Positions 8,692 through 15,308 of a stretch of DNA of 35,381 bases are shown in pieces (position 1 is the stretch's first letter; every line of letters starts with the position of its first letter). This DNA comes from F1-120-MAGs238 sp964484185 (GTDB lineage Bacteria > Planctomycetota > Phycisphaerae > Phycisphaerales > UBA1924): the NCBI GenBank assembly GCA_964484185.1, contig CAZAEQ010000043.1, positions 1 through 35,381 of the forward strand. The letters are read 5' to 3'. The translations under genes were made by a program, and so were the position numbers. The notes under the pieces are model-generated. The model searched no databases and was not told the origin of the DNA. It was given only the letters and a program-made list of their open reading frames with translations.

Positions 8692-9403
8692 CAACCGTCC
8701 AGTTGCACTTGTAACCGGTGCCGGCTCCGGAATCGGCCTCGCCTGCGTGAAATTGCTCGCCGCCCGCGACTATGACCTGTGCCTGGTAGGCCGAAACGTC
8801 GACCGCCTGCGTGAGGCCGCCCCACAACTGGGAACCGAATGCCTGGTAGTCGGCGCCGATGTCGCAAACGATGAACAAGTCGCCCGCCTGGCGGCATCAG
8901 TCCAAAGTCACTTCGGCCGCCTCGATGCACTGGTAAACGGCGCAGGCAACGCCCCAATGGTCCCAATCGAAAAGCACACACCCAAAATGGTTCGAGAGAC
9001 GTTTGATGTCAATGCGATCGGGCCGGCGAATTTGATCAGTGCGTTTTGGCCGCTCTTGCGCGAGACCGCTGGAGTTAGCAAGCGCGCGACAATCGTGAAT
9101 ATTTCAAGCATGTCAACAATCGACCCATTCCCAGGCTTCCTGGCATACGCCGGCGCAAAGGCGGCGGTGAACTTGATGGTCCAAGTCGCAGCCAAAGAAG
9201 GTGAGCGACTCGGCATCCGCGCCTTCGCCGTCGCCCCGGGCGCGGTTGAGACGCAGATGCTGCGATCGCTCTTTGATGTGATCGCGTTGCCAAAGTCCAA
9301 AGCGCTTTCGCCGGAAGCGGTGGCGCAAGTGATTGTCGCGTGCATTGTGGGCGAACGCGACAGCGAAAACGGCAAAGTAATCCCGATGCCAAGTCCGAAC
9401 TGA
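8678..9403 (+). CDS. SDR-family NAD(P)-dependent oxidoreductase
   Basis: A 241-residue classical short-chain dehydrogenase/reductase. The start is set at ATG 8678; an in-frame GTG at 8663 would add five residues. The Rossmann cofactor motif TGAGSGIG is at residues 13-20, NGAG at 87-90, the catalytic Ser144 in ISSMS, and Tyr157/Lys161 in YAGAK, all at normal spacing. The PGAVET motif follows. The length is standard. Substrate and cofactor preference cannot be fixed; the Arg39 after the second strand (VGRN) is compatible with NADPH. It stands alone on its strand and is divergent from the solute-binding protein gene. Confidence 0.9.
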   Translation: MPKHNNRPVALVTGAGSGIGLACVKLLAARDYDLCLVGRNVDRLREAAPQLGTECLVVGADVANDEQVARLAASVQSHFGRLDALVNGAGNAPMVPIEKHTPKMVRETFDVNAIGPANLISAFWPLLRETAGVSKRATIVNISSMSTIDPFPGFLAYAGAKAAVNLMVQVAAKEGERLGIRAFAVAPGAVETQMLRSLFDVIALPKSKALSPEAVAQVIVACIVGERDSENGKVIPMPSPN

Positions 9404-9439
9404 TGCGCTTCAAATGGTCATTACAGCGTCAAGAAGAAT

Positions 9440-10045
9440 GTGTATCGGGGTGTGCGAATGACAGCAGAAGTCTATGAGCTTGGCTGGCCGAACCCGTTCG
9501 TTGGTTGCACGACTACTGCATATTCGATGCGACATTCATACTTGGCCGAACTCAGGTGCCCGACGTGCAAGTGTTTCTGGCCGCATCTATTCAAGGAGCC
9601 ATTGAACTGTACCATCGAAAAAAGTGATTCTGTTGACTATGACCGTGGCCCACTACTGATTCTCCCAGCGCCCACACTGGGTTGGCGCCTTGACATGGTC
9701 GAGGCGCTCTTCGTCGGCAGACCTGGCTTTATGCTTGGCGATTTGTACGAAGGGAACACTCGAGTACCTAATTACCGAACCGTACTTCCACTTGAAAACG
9801 TCTGTCGTCCGGTTTACTACAGAAACGTACTTCAAACCAATCCCGATTGTGCCGGCTGTGCAAGATCGAAATCTCTCGTAGAAATGACGTCCGACCGCTA
9901 TATGTCACATTCGGATTTGACCCTTGATGTATTTTCAGATGAATACTCGTCTTCAATATTCGTGCGTCGATCGTTCTTTGAATCGCTCCATTCATCCATC
10001 CAATGTGCTGTGGAGGTTAGAAGAGTGATTGCCGTGACCAGATAA
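9440..10045 (+). CDS. double-CXXC protein resembling Myxococcus SitI6/gmx_para family
   Basis: About 201 residues from GTG 9440 (ATG 9458 is an alternative that removes six residues; AAGAAGAA lies just upstream of the GTG). Two knuckles are present: CPTC at residues 40-43 followed by an aromatic F-W, and CAGC at 137-140. The region after the second knuckle (LTLDVFSDEYSSSIFVRR then FFE and a strand VRRVIAV) fits the end of the 'double-CXXCG motif' family of Myxococcus, which includes the immunity protein SitI6. Here the residues after CXXC are Lys and Ala, not Gly. The assignment is from remembered family pattern, so moderate. No toxin gene adjoins it, which would make it an orphan immunity-type gene if the family call holds. 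Confidence 0.5.
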   Translation: MYRGVRMTAEVYELGWPNPFVGCTTTAYSMRHSYLAELRCPTCKCFWPHLFKEPLNCTIEKSDSVDYDRGPLLILPAPTLGWRLDMVEALFVGRPGFMLGDLYEGNTRVPNYRTVLPLENVCRPVYYRNVLQTNPDCAGCARSKSLVEMTSDRYMSHSDLTLDVFSDEYSSSIFVRRSFFESLHSSIQCAVEVRRVIAVTR

Positions 10046-10110
10046 TCCACCAGCGGTACCCACAGCGCCCACCTCCGCACCCAATATCCCCTCAACGCAC
10101 CCACTCATCA

Positions 10111-10170
10111 CGCTGGTGCCCCGCACGTAAGTGCGGCGGTAACCACCTCAATCCTGACCAAGCACCGCAA
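10111..10170 (+). repeat. 60-bp direct repeat, copy A
   Basis: This copy matches 11987-12046 at 54 of 60 positions with no gaps. Its core is a perfect hairpin, CCGCAC-gtaa-GTGCGG, followed by an invariant stretch AACCACCTCAATCCT. The two copies bracket the two-gene DUF4261 cassette in the same orientation. No further copy is seen in the window. Confidence 0.85.
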
Positions 10171-10211
10171 CACGCGCCATTCGACTTCACGCGACTCCCC
10201 CTCGCATTAAA

Positions 10212-10313
10212 CACCCCTTGGGGTGATCGCTAGTAGCCGTGCGGTGAAGGCCGTGCTTTGGCGGCCGCCACCCACGGTAGCGATGGGTTTCTGATTTTCA
10301 CCCTTCGCGGGTG
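10212..10313. repeat. structured intergenic element with two matching hairpins
   Basis: The gap downstream of the DUF4261 gene holds CACCCC-tt-GGGGTG (10212-10225) and CACCC-ttcgc-GGGTG (10299-10313), each followed by ATCG. Between them is a longer imperfect hairpin built from CCGTG..GGCCG..CGGCC..CACGG (about 10235-10280). Only the flanking gene ends are coding. It may serve as a bidirectional terminator or be a small non-autonomous repeat; no T tract suits a simple intrinsic terminator. Confidence 0.5.
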
Positions 10314-10331
10314 ATCGTGATCCGCGATACC

Positions 10332-11240
10332 TCACCCAAGCCCCATCCACTTCTTAATCCGGCCGAATCCACCCTTGCCGCCAGACGAACTCCGATTTCG
10401 CTCCCCCGCCGCGAACTCCTCTCCCGCATCAACATCAATAACAATCCTCTTCGGCCCAATCATCGCCATTTCATGCTGACAGCGCCATTTCTGGTCCTCC
10501 GCCAAACCCTGCACAGTGTGCCCATCTTCGATGCAGTCTCCATGCTGAAAGATGTAGTGCCCGAGATTGTAAAGAAACGTAGCAATCTCGTTGGTATCCA
10601 AATCCTGAAAATGAATCTGCAGATCCGGAAGTCCAAGCGTCGCCAGACCACATGTATCCATGACAAACGTATTCGGTCTAGCATCGCCGATTCTGAACAT
10701 CCGAATATTGAATACCAGCGTCAAATCTGGTGTGTTAAAGAAGTCGTCGCAATGCTTGATCGTCTGAGGATTGATGAGACAATGCGAGTGCATACATTGA
10801 ATGGCTATTGGTGGGGCCGTCGTTACAAGAGTCGCAACCACGTTATGAAATATCCGAGCGCGAGCCTGCGGCGCAAGGGTCCGTGCCATGAGTTCAGTAG
10901 TCAAGAACTCATGCGTACACCGCCTTGCAACCTCTTCTGCTTCGCCCCATCGATAGGTCTGCATGAGCGATGGGCTGAGCAAGTCACGCTTGGGCTTGTC
11001 CAAAGTCAAAAGCAATGCAGTCTGCGCGGGCACCTTTCCATCAGAAAACTCGGAAACGCAATCGTGATGCGCAATGAGCAACGTTTGCTTCCCGGTCCCA
11101 AGCAACTCTGACTGAGGCATGGAGGTGCGGAGATTAGCACGCAGTGCCCCCTCGGATACCTCTGGTTTGTGATCGAAAAGAAACCGAACCATGAGCGTTT
11201 CAGATAACGGAGAGTCTGCATTGAACACATCCGGCAACAT
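10332..11240 (-). CDS. DUF4261 domain protein
   Basis: A 302-residue protein that matches the DUF4261 pattern throughout: an N-terminal strand region (LMVRFLFDHKPEV), the DGKVPAQ block near residue 67, the VMDTCGLATLGLPDLQIHF core at about 193-211, LGHYIFQHGDCIEDG at 226-240, and the C-terminal WRC..GPKRIVID block (252-270). The function of the family is not established. The ATG has a textbook AGGAGG 9 nt upstream in the 18-bp gap after the preceding gene, so it is the second gene of a two-gene operon. The C-terminus adds a Gly/Ser-rich basic tail (GGKGGFGRIKK). Flanking direct repeats suggest the operon moved as a unit. Confidence 0.85.
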   Translation of the reverse strand: MLPDVFNADSPLSETLMVRFLFDHKPEVSEGALRANLRTSMPQSELLGTGKQTLLIAHHDCVSEFSDGKVPAQTALLLTLDKPKRDLLSPSLMQTYRWGEAEEVARRCTHEFLTTELMARTLAPQARARIFHNVVATLVTTAPPIAIQCMHSHCLINPQTIKHCDDFFNTPDLTLVFNIRMFRIGDARPNTFVMDTCGLATLGLPDLQIHFQDLDTNEIATFLYNLGHYIFQHGDCIEDGHTVQGLAEDQKWRCQHEMAMIGPKRIVIDVDAGEEFAAGERNRSSSGGKGGFGRIKKWMGLG

Positions 11241-11258
11241 ACTCAGTTTCCTCCTGGA

Positions 11259-11855
11259 CTATTTAGACGACTCTATCTTCTCCGCAATCACCTTGAGCTT
11301 GCCCCGAAGCATCGAAGCAAACACCTCCTCATCCGACGCTTTACATGTATATCCCCAAGCCCAATCAACATAGACAAGCGGGTGAAGTGCACCCAGAGCC
11401 GCGACGGCTTTTGACGCCGCGAGAATAGACGCTTCGTCATACTCGAAGAACTCAGTCCATACATTAACAATGACGCCATCGTCGTTCCAATCAGCATACA
11501 ACACACACTGTTCTGACCTGCCCCAAGCCGCGGCATTTCGACATTGTTGACGGTGTGAACCGAAACCAGTGTAAATCATATCGAAACGCGGCAGAACCTC
11601 CGAAACAATTTCCCCGAACCGCTCCCGCTGAATCCCAAGTATGCCGAGCTCTACTGGAGCTTGCTGTCCCGCGTACATCGCCGTCCACCCCAATCCCCCT
11701 GGTGCGCGATGCGCATCCGCGAACTCCGCAATCTTTCTCAGTTCCACTTCAGCAAATTCAGTAGCAGCAGCAGGAAGTAGCTGCTGCCGGCAGTAGTCAT
11801 CCTCATGAAAGAACTTCTCTCGTCGACCCATCATTCGTCTGAAAAATCGCATCAT
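11259..11855 (-). CDS. conserved hypothetical, first gene of DUF4261 operon
   Basis: A soluble protein of about 198 residues if it starts at the ATG at 11855 (an ATG follows directly at 11852, and a GTG at 11897 would add 14 residues). It begins with a basic stretch (RFFRRMMGRREK) and then an FFHEDDYCRQQLLP block, GGLGWTAMY at about residues 54-62, a DMIYTGFGSHRQQC block and a DWNDDGVIVNVW block. I recall proteins with FHEDDYCQ-type openings as hypothetical genes that often sit with immunity-type genes, but I cannot name a family. The gene downstream (DUF4261) starts 18 bp after its stop, so the two should be translated from one mRNA. Confidence 0.6.
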   Translation of the reverse strand: MMRFFRRMMGRREKFFHEDDYCRQQLLPAAATEFAEVELRKIAEFADAHRAPGGLGWTAMYAGQQAPVELGILGIQRERFGEIVSEVLPRFDMIYTGFGSHRQQCRNAAAWGRSEQCVLYADWNDDGVIVNVWTEFFEYDEASILAASKAVAALGALHPLVYVDWAWGYTCKASDEEVFASMLRGKLKVIAEKIESSK

Positions 11856-11986
11856 GGTGGCAGGTAGTGAAACAACCAACTCGCAAACTAAGTCCACCCA
11901 ATGTACTAGGATGGGCTGAGTCCGTCAGGTCGATTGCAATCACGCACACCTACTCGCCCAGCATCCGCCCGCGCCACTATTCCACG

Positions 11987-12046
11987 CGCTAGTACCCCGC
12001 ACATAAGTGCGGCGGCAACCACCTCAATCCTCACCAACCACCGCAA
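11987..12046 (+). repeat. 60-bp direct repeat, copy B
   Basis: The second copy of the 60-bp repeat, 54 of 60 identical to 10111-10170, with the same CCGCAC-ataa-GTGCGG hairpin core. The differences are six substitutions, none of which breaks the stem. It lies on the far side of the DUF4261 operon. Confidence 0.85.
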
Positions 12047-12074
12047 ACCCCACATTAAACTTCGCACAAACTCC

Positions 12075-12185
12075 GCCGCCCCCAAAGCGGGGCGGCTGGG
12101 CTGTTGCCACCAGCAGAGCGCCGCCGCTTCGGCGTCGCGCCGCTGGTGGAAAGCACTGTAAATCTTCCCGCCCCGAAGCGGGCGG
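12075..12185. repeat. cluster of three GC-rich hairpins
   Basis: Next to repeat copy B, and upstream of the small membrane protein gene, lie three inverted repeats: GCCGCCCC/GGGGCGGC (12075-12096), CCACCAGC/GCTGGTGG enclosing an inner GC hairpin (12107-12149), and CCCGC/GCGGG (12167-12182). The rest of the 395-bp gap between the start of the 198-residue gene and 12251 shows no gene. The function is unknown; such clusters often are remnants of short mobile repeats. Confidence 0.5.
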
Positions 12186-12250
12186 AGGAATCGTCTCCAT
12201 TCAAAGAAAGCGCGACAGGCGTCAGCAGTGAATTCTGTTATACTGCCGAA

Positions 12251-12607
12251 ATGTCTGTACAGATAAAAAAGGAGACTGCGGAAAACACATCAACAGCCGC
12301 GCCAGCCGCCAACGATCTTGCAAACAAGAAACGCACTCAACGCGTAATTGGAACTGAGTTACTGGTTGTCGCGTTTGCGATGCCGCCCTTACTTGCAATC
12401 TGTCTTGAGTGGTTGGGACAGAAGTTTGGACCCGAGGGGCCAATTATCGCTCTGTGCACGCTCGTGCTAGTTGGCTTGGCGCTGAGTATCGCTGGAGCAC
12501 TCTTGCTCAAGCGCGTTTGGTGGACGCCATTGCTTTCCGGAATTCTGTTCGCGGCTGAATTGGCGGCAACCTCACTGTGGTGGTTCCTTCACAACCTTCG
12601 TATGTAG
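12251..12607 (+). CDS. small three-TM membrane protein, unknown
   Basis: A 118-residue protein with a charged, Ala-rich head (residues 1-30) and three hydrophobic segments at about 33-53, 61-85 and 91-113. I do not recognise it. ATG 12251 is preferred over an upstream in-frame codon at 12104, which lies inside the GC hairpin cluster. A TATACT hexamer ends 6 nt before the ATG and no Shine-Dalgarno is present, so the transcript may be leaderless. It lies in the accessory island just outside repeat copy B. Confidence 0.5.
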   Translation: MSVQIKKETAENTSTAAPAANDLANKKRTQRVIGTELLVVAFAMPPLLAICLEWLGQKFGPEGPIIALCTLVLVGLALSIAGALLLKRVWWTPLLSGILFAAELAATSLWWFLHNLRM

Positions 12608-12610
12608 CCA

Positions 12611-12640
12611 GGAGGCATGGCCGAATGGCAGACGGCTCTT
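12611..12640 (+). other. tRNA-Ser/Leu-like 5' fragment (possible remnant)
   Basis: The segment reads like the acceptor 5' strand plus D arm of a class II tRNA: GGAGGCA, TG, then GCCG-loop-CGGC. The anticodon stem does not follow, and no TGCCTCC acceptor 3' strand exists in the next 100 bp, so it is not a functional tRNA. It may mark the end of an integrated segment. Alternatively ATG 12617 opens a 26-codon frame ending at 12697, although the purine-rich AGGAGG is then only 1 nt from the ATG. Confidence 0.3.
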
Positions 12641-12721
12641 GATCCTAACGTACCCTTGTCTTTAGTCGGGCAGAGTATTGCGAGCCGACCCTTATAGATT
12701 AAGTATCAGGAGCGAAACCGC

Positions 12722-13822
12722 ATGCCAGATTACGAACTGACAGGCTGGCGAACGAAATCGCTCCTGGAAATTGTCCCAAGCATTCAGATGCTGTTGGCCA
12801 GACTCGGGCCCGTGCCAGCAAAGGGGTGTATTTGGGGAAACATCTCGAATTGGAAGTTGGCATCGATCATTGCAGCACACGCAAGCCCCGATATCCGGTT
12901 TTCATCATGCTACAGGAAAGCTGCGACAACGCTCGAGTGGCTGGAAGATCCATCGCTTAGCTTGATTGGGGATGCCAAGCTTTCAAGTGACAACGTCTCA
13001 CTCAGCTTGACCCGGCAAACCTGGCACGTTCCCGAAGTCGATCATGACGGATTGCCCGAGTCCCGATCAATAATCAGCTTGGAATTCCAGCTACCTTCAG
13101 CGACACCCCGTCCGGAAGCTGATAAGCAAATTAGTGACCTTTTCCAGGAGTTTATTGACCTCCACCGGTCCGACGATGCGCCCATGGAATATCACGTGAC
13201 GGGGCATCCGGCATTCAGGAATCCAGAGGCATTTCAGATGAGTTATCTCCTATGGATCCCCGTGAGACTCGGCCTGACCGCATTGCGATGGTTCGCGCAT
13301 CGGCAATTTACCGATCAATTCGATGTCAACTGGGAAGTACTGGGTCCGGTTGAAGTCGTAGGAAACGCGATGAAGCGATTGAAGGGTGTCACACAGATTC
13401 ATCCCCGATTCGTTTCGTATTCTGGAACACCGCCGCCTCCGCGAGGTGCAAAGTTCGGAGTCGAACCGGGCTCAATTCTGTATGGAATTAACAACCTTGA
13501 ACTCGCTAATCTCGATCGACTTGCGGCGGCCATCGACAAACATGCCACCTCCCGCGATTTGCTCTATGTGAAATTTCAGCCACTCGCGTGGCCTTGTGCG
13601 GCCGGAAGAACGCCTGCGGTTTCCGAAAACTCGCTCGAGATTTCTAATAGTGAAGATGAGTGGGAAGTACTTGTGAAACTCTGGGAGCATCCGAGAGAAG
13701 GAACCGTTCACAAGCCAGAACCGCCGACCCTCATCAATCACTTGCTTCCAATCGTGCGAACGATTCGCGAAACCGATGCGGTACATCCTGAGACATCTTT
13801 CCCTAGCAAGCCAAATCCCTAA
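12722..13822 (+). CDS. hypothetical protein, unknown family
   Basis: A 366-residue soluble protein with no recognisable domain or signal peptide. The ATG at 12722 has AGGAG about 10 nt upstream. Its composition is even, with many Trp, Pro and His residues; a block of alternating polar strands (about 85-140) and a WIPVRLGLTALRWFA helix near 185 are the only distinctive parts. Its coding strand is not C-rich as those of panB and htrA are, which fits horizontal acquisition with the rest of the 9.4-13.8 kb island. It could be an immunity or stress gene but nothing in the sequence shows it. Confidence 0.6.
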   Translation: MPDYELTGWRTKSLLEIVPSIQMLLARLGPVPAKGCIWGNISNWKLASIIAAHASPDIRFSSCYRKAATTLEWLEDPSLSLIGDAKLSSDNVSLSLTRQTWHVPEVDHDGLPESRSIISLEFQLPSATPRPEADKQISDLFQEFIDLHRSDDAPMEYHVTGHPAFRNPEAFQMSYLLWIPVRLGLTALRWFAHRQFTDQFDVNWEVLGPVEVVGNAMKRLKGVTQIHPRFVSYSGTPPPPRGAKFGVEPGSILYGINNLELANLDRLAAAIDKHATSRDLLYVKFQPLAWPCAAGRTPAVSENSLEISNSEDEWEVLVKLWEHPREGTVHKPEPPTLINHLLPIVRTIRETDAVHPETSFPSKPNP

Positions 13823-13918
13823 TTCGGCGCACGCGCTTTTCAGAAAAATCCCCCATCTTTCCTACCGGACGCCCCGCGCCCTATTTTTGTCCGATACAGA
13901 TTTTTCCCGCAACTACCC

Positions 13919-13947
13919 TTGACCTTAACCGTACAACCCAGTAAGGT
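13919..13947 (+). promoter_or_regulatory. candidate promoter TTGACC-N17-TAAGGT
   Basis: TTGACC (13919-13924) and TAAGGT (13942-13947) are 17 bp apart. An ATG follows 6 nt after the -10. The 112-codon frame that it opens (13954-14292) runs through the structured elements and is probably not a gene, so the promoter may instead make a leader RNA for panB. The remainder of the 13823-13953 gap shows nothing else. Confidence 0.35.
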
Positions 13948-14089
13948 ACCACCATGAAAACCAACCCCCACACAACCCCCGTTCCCGCCGCGGCATCCGC
14001 GTCATCAAAGCCCTCAATGTCCGGAACACTCCCTTCCAACCTCAGCACTCAGAGCTCAGAACTCGGTACTCTGGCCCGACCCCACCCGC

Positions 14090-14358
14090 GTTTTCAGACC
14101 AAAAACATAAGGCGGCCAACTAAATTGGCCTCCTTAGAAACACTTGGCCACCTTAGAAATCCATTCAAATCTGTCTCCTGCTCAACTGCTCCCCTTGCTC
14201 AACTTTCTCGTCGCCTCGGCAACACCCTCGTTTTTGACCTGAAAACAAAAGGGGATCAGGGGATCATGATCCCCTTAGAAAAATTTCGTTGATCCCCTTT
14301 CGTTTCTGACTCAAAATCAACGATTCGCTCAGCCACCCATCTCCTGTTCAACTGCTCC
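14090..14358 (+). repeat. two tandem structured elements with covarying arms upstream of panB
   Basis: Element 1 (14090-14192) and element 2 (14229-14358) share a framework: CGTTTT(C/T), a purine-rich link, a left arm starting AAGG, a first right arm ending CCTTAGAAA, a second right arm ending CCTT, and later the 19-nt block TCTCCTG(C/T)TCAACTGCTCC. The arms differ in sequence but keep pairing. Element 1: left arm 14109-14119 pairs with 14125-14135 or 14144-14154 through GGCCAA/TTGGCC. Element 2: left arm 14249-14258 pairs perfectly with 14267-14276 or 14290-14299 through GGGGATCA/TGATCCCC. Each left arm thus has two alternative partners. This fills most of the gap before panB and may be a structured leader or a mobile repeat. 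Confidence 0.6.
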
Positions 14359-14382
14359 GCTGCTCTACTCTCTTCCTCTCCC

Positions 14383-15228
14383 ATGCCCAACCCCCCCACA
14401 AAAATCTCCCTCAAAACCCTCCGCCAAATGGCGCAGCGTTCTGAACCATTCGCCTGCCTCACGTGCTACGACGCCACCACCGCCAAGTGGCTCGAAAAAT
14501 CCGGCGTACATGTCCTCCTCGTTGGCGACACCGCCGCCGAAGTCATCCTCGGTTTCGATCGCACGATCGACATGCCCGTCGACATCCTCCTCGCCCTCAC
14601 CGCCGCAGTAAAACGCGGCGCCCCGAACACCGTCGTCATGGCCGACATGCCCTTCATGTCCTATCACGCCGGTGAACACGAAGCTCTCACCAACGCAGGC
14701 CGCTTCCTCACCGAAGGTCACGCAGACATCGTCAAAGTTGAAGTCACCAAAGACTTCGCCCCGCTCGTCGCAAAAATGGTCCGCGCAGGCATCCCCATCT
14801 GCGCCCACGTTGGCAGCCGCCCACAAACTTCCGCCCTCACCAGCGGCTACACCGGCGCAGGCCGCACACCCGAAGCTGCTCAATCAATCCTCGAAGATGC
14901 CATCGCGATGGAAGCTGCAGGCGCAACACTCCTACTCGCCGAAGCAATTCCCGAAGACCTCACTCAACGCATCTTGGCCGCGACAAAAATCCCAACCATC
15001 GGCATCGGCGCGGGCAACGCCCCGCACGGCCAGGTACTTGTCCTGCAAGACCTCCTGGGCCTTTCCGAAAAACCACCAATCTTCGCCCCCGCCCTCGCCA
15101 ATTTCGGCGAAGCCCTCACCCTCGCCGGCCAGGAATGGGTCAAGCGCGTCCGCGACCGAAACATCAAACCTGATACAAAATCGATACAAGAAGTGGCGAT
15201 TCGCCCTCAAATTCACACTCAAGCCTGA
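14383..15228 (+). CDS. panB: 3-methyl-2-oxobutanoate hydroxymethyltransferase
   Basis: A 281-residue TIM-barrel enzyme that transfers a hydroxymethyl group from 5,10-methylene-tetrahydrofolate to 2-oxoisovalerate to make ketopantoate, the first step towards pantothenate and CoA. The metal ligands and active-site residues known from E. coli are all seen: Asp49 (VGD), Asp88 (MADMPF), Lys118 and Glu120 (VKVE) and the catalytic Glu187 (LLAEAIP). The GIGAG..GQVLVLQDLLG block ends the core. The length is standard with a short C-terminal tail. No pantothenate partner (panC, panD) adjoins it. The start at ATG 14383 lies 25 nt after the tandem structured elements, so any control by them would act on this gene. 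The coding strand is strongly C-rich. Confidence 0.95.
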   Translation: MPNPPTKISLKTLRQMAQRSEPFACLTCYDATTAKWLEKSGVHVLLVGDTAAEVILGFDRTIDMPVDILLALTAAVKRGAPNTVVMADMPFMSYHAGEHEALTNAGRFLTEGHADIVKVEVTKDFAPLVAKMVRAGIPICAHVGSRPQTSALTSGYTGAGRTPEAAQSILEDAIAMEAAGATLLLAEAIPEDLTQRILAATKIPTIGIGAGNAPHGQVLVLQDLLGLSEKPPIFAPALANFGEALTLAGQEWVKRVRDRNIKPDTKSIQEVAIRPQIHTQA

Positions 15229-15308
15229 ATCCTTCACGATTCTTGAAACCAAAGAACGCCGATACGTATCTACTTATATAGGGGACACCTTTTCCCCGAA
15301 GGGCATCT

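Noticed and set aside
12611..12700. complete tRNA gene
   Set aside because: No anticodon stem and no complementary acceptor strand follow the D arm.
13954..14292. 112-codon forward frame after the TTGACC/TAAGGT promoter
   Set aside because: It reads through the two structured elements, is low in complexity and has no domain. I treat it as leader sequence, though a small leaderless gene cannot be excluded.
14365..14883. 172-codon reverse frame under panB
   Set aside because: Gly/Asp/Val-rich composition typical of an antisense frame of a C-rich gene.
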